Source of the DNA: a bacterium
GTDB taxonomy: Bacteria; Elusimicrobiota; Elusimicrobia; Elusimicrobiales; UBA9959
Direction: 5' to 3'
Length of the DNA stretch: 5,123 nt
NCBI GenBank assembly: GCA_021812825.1
Contig: JAKAMO010000160.1
Location: 1-5,123 of the forward strand
The position numbers and the translations under genes are program-made. The notes under the pieces were generated by a model. That model saw only the letters and a program-made list of their open reading frames with translations. It was not told the origin of the DNA and made no database searches. Shown here one piece after another: positions 1 through 4,128 of this stretch; positions within the stretch are counted from its first letter, which is position 1, and every line of letters starts with the position of its first letter.

Positions 1-92
1 CGGCGGCCTCGGAGAAGCACGCCGCTTACCTGAGGAAGATGGGATTCGAGGAAGAGGCCGGCAGAAGCGGTTTCTTCCGCCGGAAGATCTGA
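1..92 (+). CDS. 3' end of an unidentified protein gene (partial)
   Basis: An open frame enters at the left edge (first full codon at 3) and ends at a TGA at 90-92. It gives 29 residues, beginning AASEKHAAYLRKMGFEEEAG and finishing with a Phe-Phe-Arg-Arg-Lys-Ile tail. The alternating charged and hydrophobic residues look like the end of a helical domain with a basic C-terminus, which is plausible for a real protein. The frame stops one base before the stop codon of the convergent gene, as expected if both are real. Too little remains to name a family. A short GCGG/CCGC inverted repeat (67-80) lies inside its last codons but has no U-tract, so I do not call it a terminator. Confidence 0.55.
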   Translation, partial: AASEKHAAYLRKMGFEEEAGRSGFFRRKI

Positions 93-93
93 C

Positions 94-945
94 TCAGGGC
101 ACCTGGGAAAGCTTTATCTCTCCCCTGGCCGGCACCACCGAGGCCGAGTAGAAATCGTGCTGGGGGACGTCGCTCGCGGCCGACATGGCCATCGGGTCCA
201 CCTTGTAACTGACCACCACCTGACCGCCCTGGGCGCCTACGCCCGTTATCCTGAAGATGCCGTTCGGCAGATCGGACAGGGAGACCAGCACCAGCACGCG
301 CTCCCGCGAGAAATCGGGAGAAACGGCGCCTCCTCCCGCCGCGGGAGCGGGGCGCAGGTCGTAGCGGCACTTGTGGGAATTCGAGAAGGCCCACCAGGTC
401 TCGGAGCTCTTGAAAACCTTGAAATCAACCGGCGCGGTGAGAAGCGTGACGCCTTCCTGTCCCGCGCCGCGCCCGAGCTCCGGCATGGCCGCGGCCTTGA
501 GCTTCTGCTCCGCCGGGTCCTCGCCTATCTTGCGCATTTTGCGGTCCAGGTCGGAATCCTCCAGCTTGACGGGGGACGGCTTTTTCCGGCCGCCGCCCAT
601 CTCGTTGAGCATGTCCATCATGCCCTGCGGCTTTTCCGCCACCCCGTTGAAATCGCGGTCCTTGACCAGCCGTATCCCGCCCTCCGTGGTCACTGCCGCG
701 GAAGTGGAAAGGCCGGACCTGTATGGGATGTACTGCGACCCGCTGCTGCTGCCGGCGCGCGCGGCCGCCATCGCCTGCGCCGCCATGGCCCTGGGGTCCT
801 GCTCCTCCTCTTCCCTGACTTCGGAGCGCCGTTCGGCCCTCTCTCCCGTCAGAGTACCCAGGTAGTTCACCAGCATCAGCAGCGAGAAAGCCGCGATGAG
901 CCCGGAGAAAATGTAGATAAGCAGGCGCACTATCCTGTTGTCCAT
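94..945 (-). CDS. Membrane-anchored protein with PrcB-like C-terminal domain
   Basis: Encodes 283 residues from an ATG at 945. The N-terminus has two Arg (4 and 7) followed by a hydrophobic segment at about residues 8-29, with no signal-peptidase or lipobox site, so it reads as an uncleaved anchor placing the rest in the periplasm. Residues ~30-170 are a low-complexity, charged linker (an RSEVREEEEQD stretch, Ala/Met-rich, Ser/Gly-rich and Met-rich patches). Residues ~172-283 form a compact domain: VDFKVFKSSETWWAF, then the strand RVLVLVSLSDLPNGIFRI, then QVVVSYKVDP, then a final strand pair. That order resembles the PrcB/protease-complex-subunit C-terminal fold (strand, 'G-x-F/Y-x-I' turn, paired strands, 'P' before the last strand). 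The match is by eye and moderate. A GTG at 972 would add nine residues, but neither start has a well-placed Shine-Dalgarno. I prefer the ATG because a candidate -10 box lies inside the longer version. It is divergent from the gene at 1131. No catalytic residues are evident, so a binding or scaffold role is more likely than an enzyme. Confidence 0.8.
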   Translation of the reverse strand: MDNRIVRLLIYIFSGLIAAFSLLMLVNYLGTLTGERAERRSEVREEEEQDPRAMAAQAMAAARAGSSSGSQYIPYRSGLSTSAAVTTEGGIRLVKDRDFNGVAEKPQGMMDMLNEMGGGRKKPSPVKLEDSDLDRKMRKIGEDPAEQKLKAAAMPELGRGAGQEGVTLLTAPVDFKVFKSSETWWAFSNSHKCRYDLRPAPAAGGGAVSPDFSRERVLVLVSLSDLPNGIFRITGVGAQGGQVVVSYKVDPMAMSAASDVPQHDFYSASVVPARGEIKLSQVP

Positions 946-951
946 GCCTGT

Positions 952-957
952 AGTATA
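952..957 (-). promoter_or_regulatory. Candidate -10 box (TATACT) for the PrcB-like gene
   Basis: On the minus strand TATACT lies six bases before the ATG at 945. A start site about seven bases downstream of the hexamer would fall on the ATG itself, predicting a leaderless message. This agrees with the absence of a usable Shine-Dalgarno (GGGAG at 964-968 is 18 bases from the ATG). I see no good -35 hexamer at 16-18 bp spacing, so the call rests on the -10 match and its AT-rich setting. Confidence 0.3.
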
Positions 958-1028
958 CAAAAACTCCCGCACAAGGATTTAACCAATAGTTATTATTTCT
1001 GTAACAGTGCGGCGCTAAAATTTAACCG

Positions 1029-1034
1029 TATAAT
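1029..1034 (+). promoter_or_regulatory. Candidate -10 box (TATAAT) for the GYF_2-type gene
   Basis: A perfect consensus TATAAT sits in the only AT-rich island of the window, about 100 bases before the ATG at 1131. Transcription would begin near 1041 and give a leader of about 90 bases. The -35 region (around 1006-1012, GC-rich) does not match TTGACA, so the promoter is weak, activator-dependent or uses another sigma factor. Its location between divergent genes supports it. Confidence 0.4.
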
Positions 1035-1044
1035 TATGAACGAG

Positions 1045-1134
1045 ATGAGTTATTTCCTTAATCCTATCGTTATCCCCGCGGAAGGCCGCCGGGGCGGAGT
1101 ACGCCCGGCAGCCGGGGACTGGAAGGCGATATGA
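1045..1134 (+). CDS. Possible 29-codon leader ORF overlapping the next gene
   Basis: In the proposed leader, an ATG at 1045 opens a frame (MSYFLNPIVIPAEG...) that ends in a TGA at 1132-1134. This overlaps the ATG at 1131 in the classic ATGA arrangement for translational coupling. An in-frame ATG at 1036 lies only two bases after the -10 hexamer, upstream of the expected transcript start, so 1045 is the earliest usable start. There is no clear Shine-Dalgarno, so translation would be near-leaderless. In GC-rich DNA an open frame of this length is easily fortuitous, and its reading frame is open far upstream as a shadow of the opposite-strand gene. Listed only as a candidate. Confidence 0.15.
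   Translation: MSYFLNPIVIPAEGRRGGVRPAAGDWKAI
1074..1116 (+). promoter_or_regulatory. Two GC-rich hairpins in the 5' leader
   Basis: The first hairpin pairs CCCCGCGG (1074-1081) with CCGC-C-GGGG (1086-1094, one bulged C) around a four-base AAGG loop. The second pairs CCCGG (1104-1108) with CCGGG (1112-1116) around a three-base loop. They lie just upstream of the ribosome binding site at 1121. They could influence translation initiation or mRNA stability. Chance pairing is common at this GC content, and no known riboswitch class is recognisable. Confidence 0.3.
1121..1126 (+). promoter_or_regulatory. Ribosome binding site for the gene at 1131
   Basis: GGAAGG lies four bases before the ATG at 1131. 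It is a partial Shine-Dalgarno match at slightly short spacing, but it supports this start. The N-terminus it produces also begins exactly at the conserved beginning of the GYF_2-like domain. Confidence 0.5.
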
Positions 1135-2981
1135 AATATTGGGCGTACGTGAACAACGAGATCCTCGGCCCTTTCGAGAAGGAGCAGCTGCGGGAGCTTC
1201 CGGCATTCTCGCCGTCCCTGCTGGTCTGCCCGCAGACCCCGGTTGGGGAGAAGACGGCGGACTGGAAGGAGGTCTCTACTTACCCCGAGCTGTCCGGCGG
1301 CGCGTCCGCCCCGGCCGTAGAAGCGCCCGCTCCCGCGCCTGCCCCCGCCCCGGGTCTCGCCGCGCAGCCCGAGCCGGCCAAGAAAGCCTTCGCAGAGCCC
1401 GCCATCGAGCCGGTGAACCTCTCGTTCAAGCCTTTAGGCGGAGGAAAGAGCGTTGACCCTACCCCTCCCCCGTCGCACGCGGCCGGACTGGGGAACATAG
1501 AGATAGCGCATTTCGGCAGGCCGGCCTCAGGTCAGCCGGCCTCCGCGCCGCAGCCGCTCCCGGCCCGTGAGCCGGTGCAGGAGCAGGCGCAGGGACCCGC
1601 CCAGCAGTCCTCGTCGGCTTTCGACCCTATCAGCCTTTCACAGATAGTCCGGCGCACCGAGACCATCTCGGGGCAGGAAGCGCCGGCTTCAAGGAACGAA
1701 GATATAGCGCTGGAACCCAGGGCATCCGGCCTGACCACGCCGGCGCAGGAGACCCCGGCCCCCGCGCCCGAGCCTGTCCGGATGGAGCAGCCGGTCAGGA
1801 CCCAGTTCCCGCCCGAAGCAGCTCCGGAGGTCAGGCCCGTCCCGCAGCCGGTCATGGACGTGGCCGGCCTGGAGCGCCTGATAGAGAAGCTCGACGCGCT
1901 TTCCCGCAGCGCCGCCACGAAGAACGACGTCGAGGCGGCCGTCTCGCCGCTGCGCCAGAAACTGGAGCAGATGAGCCTGCAGCCGGCCTCCGCCGCCTCG
2001 GCCGGCGATACGCAGTTCCAGCGCCAGGTGATGGAGAAGCTCTACGACCTCGAGACTTCGATGGGGGATATCAAGAAGAACCTGCAGGCCCCGCCGCCCG
2101 CGGCCGCCAGACCGGCGGAGATGAAACCGGAAAAGATATCGGAAACGGTGTTCGGCGTACAGCCCGCGCGCGAGCCGGAGAAGAAGAAGAAGGAACCGGA
2201 GCCGCAGAAAGAGCCGGCCAAGCAGGAGATAAAGGACGAAGGCACCAAGAAATCCAACATAGGTATGGCCGTCAAGAAGGTGCTGAAGCTGGTGGTGACC
2301 CTGGTCCTGCTGGCCGCGGTGCTCCTCGGCGCCGTGATCGGCCTCAAGAACTTCGGCGTCTTCGACGCCACCAAGTTCATACCTTTCCGGCTGCCGTTCA
2401 TAGGCGTTCCGGCGCCGAAGCCCGCCGAGGGCGCGGCCCCCGAGGCGCAGGCCCCGGAGGCGGCAGCCCCGGCCCGGGAGGCCGCCGCCCAGCAGCCCCC
2501 GGCCGCTGCCGCGCAGGAGGCCAAGGCGCCCGCTGTACCGCCCGAGGTGGTGCCGGAGATAATCTACATCGCCCGGACCTTCGTCTTCAAGAGCAGCGGC
2601 GAGACCCTGGAGAACACGCTGGCCGCGACCGCCGAGAAGGCCGGCGGCACTTACAGCGTGGACAACTGGGTGGTCTCCCTGGGGGACGGCGGGAAGTATT
2701 CTATCGTGGCCACGGTGCCCGCGCAGGCGGCCGGCCTGGTCTATGCCTTCACGGTGGACAGGGAAAAGAAGCTGGTGGAGCCGGCCAACGACCTCGCCAA
2801 GGCGCTGTTCGCCGAGGCGGCGAAGAAGCGCGCCCCCCGCGCCGCGAAGACGGTCAGGAAGTCCGCCGCTGCGAGGAAGCCTGCCGCCAAAGCCGCGGCC
2901 AGGCCCAAGCGTCAGCCGGCCAAGGGCGCGGCCAAGCCGGCCGAGGACGAATACGAGTACGTGTACGAGGACGAGGAATAG
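1131..2981 (+). CDS. Modular single-pass membrane protein with GYF_2-like domain and basic/acidic tail
   Basis: Encodes 616 residues in clear modules. Residues 1-54 resemble the GYF_2/DUF4339 family: YWAYVNNEILGPFEKEQL with the GPF core, a later LVC strand, then a Trp (W45) and YPEL. Residues ~55-240 are an Ala/Pro/Gln/Glu-rich linker with an AP dipeptide run at 65-74. Residues ~242-319 hold two heptad-like helices (VAGLERLIEKLDALSRS; FQRQVMEKLYDLETSMGDI), probably a coiled coil. Residues ~330-386 are Lys/Glu-rich and become strongly basic (AVKKVLK) before a membrane span at ~387-405. The positive-inside rule puts the N-terminus in the cytoplasm. After a second Ala/Pro linker (~427-470), a small alpha/beta domain (~474-565) contains GTYSVDNWVVSLGDGGKYSI. 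I do not recognise this domain. Residues ~566-603 are Lys/Ala/Arg/Pro-rich like a histone H1 tail, and the end is acidic and Tyr-rich (EDEYEYVYEDEE). GYF domains bind proline-rich peptides, so a scaffold or tether role is plausible, but the true function is unknown. It diverges from the PrcB-like gene and converges on ddl. Confidence 0.9.
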   Translation: MKYWAYVNNEILGPFEKEQLRELPAFSPSLLVCPQTPVGEKTADWKEVSTYPELSGGASAPAVEAPAPAPAPAPGLAAQPEPAKKAFAEPAIEPVNLSFKPLGGGKSVDPTPPPSHAAGLGNIEIAHFGRPASGQPASAPQPLPAREPVQEQAQGPAQQSSSAFDPISLSQIVRRTETISGQEAPASRNEDIALEPRASGLTTPAQETPAPAPEPVRMEQPVRTQFPPEAAPEVRPVPQPVMDVAGLERLIEKLDALSRSAATKNDVEAAVSPLRQKLEQMSLQPASAASAGDTQFQRQVMEKLYDLETSMGDIKKNLQAPPPAAARPAEMKPEKISETVFGVQPAREPEKKKKEPEPQKEPAKQEIKDEGTKKSNIGMAVKKVLKLVVTLVLLAAVLLGAVIGLKNFGVFDATKFIPFRLPFIGVPAPKPAEGAAPEAQAPEAAAPAREAAAQQPPAAAAQEAKAPAVPPEVVPEIIYIARTFVFKSSGETLENTLAATAEKAGGTYSVDNWVVSLGDGGKYSIVATVPAQAAGLVYAFTVDREKKLVEPANDLAKALFAEAAKKRAPRAAKTVRKSAAARKPAAKAAARPKRQPAKGAAKPAEDEYEYVYEDEE

Positions 2982-3004
2982 CGGGGGCCGGATCACGGCC
3001 CCGC
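2981..3004. repeat. GC-rich inverted repeat after the GYF_2-type gene
   Basis: Bases 2981-2990 pair with 2996-3004 (nine pairs, one bulged G at 2983, five-base GATCA loop). The hairpin begins on the last base of the stop codon. No U-tract follows on either strand, so alone it is unlikely to terminate transcription, although it may protect the 3' end of the message. Its right arm, CGGCCCCGC, recurs exactly in the next hairpin, so the two can pair in alternative combinations. Confidence 0.5.
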
Positions 3005-3010
3005 CCGACG

Positions 3011-3040
3011 CGGCCCCGCACCAGGCGGGGCCGTTCTATT
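3011..3040 (+). terminator. Probable intrinsic terminator for the GYF_2-type gene
   Basis: A perfect nine-base-pair stem (CGGCCCCGC at 3011-3019 with GCGGGGCCG at 3025-3033) and a five-base loop are followed on the + strand by TTCTATTTCC, an imperfect U-rich tract. It lies 30 bases past the stop at 2981. The U-rich tract overlaps the last codons and stop of the convergent ddl. On the minus strand the same stem directly follows the ddl stop but is followed by GC-rich sequence, so termination of ddl there is less certain. Confidence 0.6.
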
Positions 3041-4112
3041 TCCTGGAGATCTTCAGTGCGCGGCGGGCGGCCGCCGAGCGCAGGCCGTAGCCCACCAGGC
3101 GCGAGACCAGCCGGGCAGGCCGCACGCCAGTCGCGGCCCAGAGACGCGGATAGAGGCTGTGCGACGTGAAGCCGGGCAGCGTGTTTATCTCGCAGAACCA
3201 AACCCGCTCCGGTCGCTTCGGGTCCACCAGGAAATCCACCCTGGCCATGCCGGAGCAGCCCAGCGCGTGGAAAGCCTTCACGGCCAGGCCGCGCAGCCGG
3301 CGCGAGACGGCGGCCGGCAGCGGGGCCGGCAGCAGGAACTCCATGCCGGAGTCGTCCAGGTACTTGGCCTCGTAGTCGAAGAATTCGTGCTTACCCTTCG
3401 GCACCACTTCTCCGGCGACGCTGGCGGAGGCCGCGGCCTGTTCTCCCAGCACGCCGCAGACTATCTCCCTGGCCCTGTCGACGCCCTTCTCTATCATCAC
3501 GGCCGAATCGAACCGGAAGGCCTTCAGCACGGCCGGCTTGAGGCCCGCCCCGGACTTCACCTTGGAAACGCCCACCGACGAGCCCAGCGACACCGGCTTG
3601 ACGAAAAGCGGATAGCCCAGTGAGGCGGCTTTTTTCAGCAGCGGGCCCATCGAAAGCTTCTGGTGCGCCCGGATGACCACATGCGGCAGCACCGGAACCC
3701 CCGCCAGGGCCGCCAGCGCCTTAGAGATCTCCTTGTCCATCCCCACCGCGGAGGCCGTGACGCCGCAGCCGGCGTAGGGAATGCCGGCCAGCTCCATGAA
3801 GCCCTGCAGCGCGCCGTCCTCGCCGGTCGTGCCGTGGACGATGGGGAACAGGGCGTCCGGCTTCAGCCTTCCCCCCCCCTTCTTGACGAAGCAGGCCCCG
3901 CCGAGCGAGGGCTCGATCTCGGTGCCGCGCAGCCGGCCGGCCAGCAGGTCCGCGGGCTTTACCAGGCGCCAGGCCCCGGCGCGCGGCGCGTAGAGCGGGA
4001 ATACCGCGAAGCCGGCGTTAGCGAGCTCCGCGCAGACCGTCTTGGCCGATTCGACCGAGACCTCGTGCTCGGAAGACCTGCCGCCGAATATCACGCCTAT
4101 CTTTTTTTTCAT
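3036..4112 (-). CDS. ddl: D-alanine--D-alanine ligase
   Basis: ATP-dependent ligase that joins two D-alanines in the cytoplasm to make the dipeptide end of the peptidoglycan precursor. The 358-residue protein has the full ATP-grasp layout. The N-terminal domain starts MKKKIGVIFGGRSSEHEVS, where E17 corresponds to E15 of E. coli DdlB. The signature HGTTGEDGALQGFMELAGIP is at 93-112, followed by the GCGV...MDKEISK segment. The ATP lid loop GSSVGVSKV is at 177-185. The omega loop FFDYEAKYLDD is at 244-254. Its Y251 matches the Tyr (Y216 in DdlB) typical of D-Ala-D-Ala rather than D-Ala-D-lactate ligases. R291 and D293 (ARVDF), E308 and N310 (CEINTLPGFTSHSLYP) form the metal/ATP and substrate site. 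The length fits the longer Ddl subgroup, and the C-terminus ends in a short Arg/Lys-rich extension (about 345-358). The ATG at 4112 is fixed by a good Shine-Dalgarno. It lies 16 bases after mnmA on the same strand and is probably cotranscribed with it. No vancomycin-resistance partners are present. Confidence 0.97.
   Translation of the reverse strand: MKKKIGVIFGGRSSEHEVSVESAKTVCAELANAGFAVFPLYAPRAGAWRLVKPADLLAGRLRGTEIEPSLGGACFVKKGGGRLKPDALFPIVHGTTGEDGALQGFMELAGIPYAGCGVTASAVGMDKEISKALAALAGVPVLPHVVIRAHQKLSMGPLLKKAASLGYPLFVKPVSLGSSVGVSKVKSGAGLKPAVLKAFRFDSAVMIEKGVDRAREIVCGVLGEQAAASASVAGEVVPKGKHEFFDYEAKYLDDSGMEFLLPAPLPAAVSRRLRGLAVKAFHALGCSGMARVDFLVDPKRPERVWFCEINTLPGFTSHSLYPRLWAATGVRPARLVSRLVGYGLRSAAARRALKISRK
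3871..3879. repeat. Nine-base C/G homopolymer inside ddl
   Basis: Nine consecutive C on the + strand read as a G9 run in ddl, within codons for K77-K78-G79-G80-G81-R82. The frame is intact as given. A tract this long is prone to slippage and to sequencing error. It sits in a loop-like, glycine-rich linker of the N-terminal domain. Confidence 0.9.
4102..4109. repeat. Eight-base T/A homopolymer at the start of ddl
   Basis: Eight T on the + strand are A8 immediately after the ddl ATG, encoding Lys2-Lys3-Lys4. This AAAAAAAAG run is a potential site of polymerase slippage. AT-rich early codons may also simply keep the initiation region unstructured in an otherwise GC-rich gene. Confidence 0.9.
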
Positions 4113-4120
4113 GTCGTCAG

Positions 4121-4125
4121 CCTCC
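4121..4125 (-). promoter_or_regulatory. ddl: Ribosome binding site for ddl
   Basis: On the minus strand GGAGG lies eight bases before the ddl ATG and three bases after the mnmA stop. It is the best Shine-Dalgarno in the window. The tight packing leaves no room for a separate promoter between the two genes, which supports cotranscription and possible translational coupling. Confidence 0.8.
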
Positions 4126-4128
4126 GCG

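Noticed and set aside
67..80. GCGG-TTTCTT-CCGC inverted repeat as a terminator for the leftmost gene.
   Set aside because: The stem is only four base pairs, lies inside the coding sequence and has no U-tract after it.
157..1134. Long open frame (325 codons) on the + strand opposite the PrcB-like gene.
   Set aside because: It is the antisense shadow of a GC-rich gene. Its translation is Arg/His-rich with no domain pattern, while the minus-strand product has a membrane anchor and an ordered domain. Only its last codons, past 1036, are kept as a weak leader-ORF candidate.
1323..1352. Ala-Pro codon repeat as a tandem DNA repeat or phase-variable locus.
   Set aside because: The codons for Ala and Pro vary within the run, so the repetition is at the protein level and the DNA is not an exact tandem array.
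1689..2996. 435-codon open frame on the minus strand opposite the GYF_2-type gene.
   Set aside because: The product is Arg/Gly/Leu-rich low complexity with no recognisable domain. The + strand product has a GYF_2-like domain, a membrane span and a folded domain. High GC third positions explain the open antisense frame.
3036..4112. A vancomycin-resistance-type D-Ala-D-lactate ligase instead of Ddl.
   Set aside because: The omega loop carries the Tyr of D-Ala-D-Ala ligases (EAKY), and no VanH or VanX-like gene is beside it.
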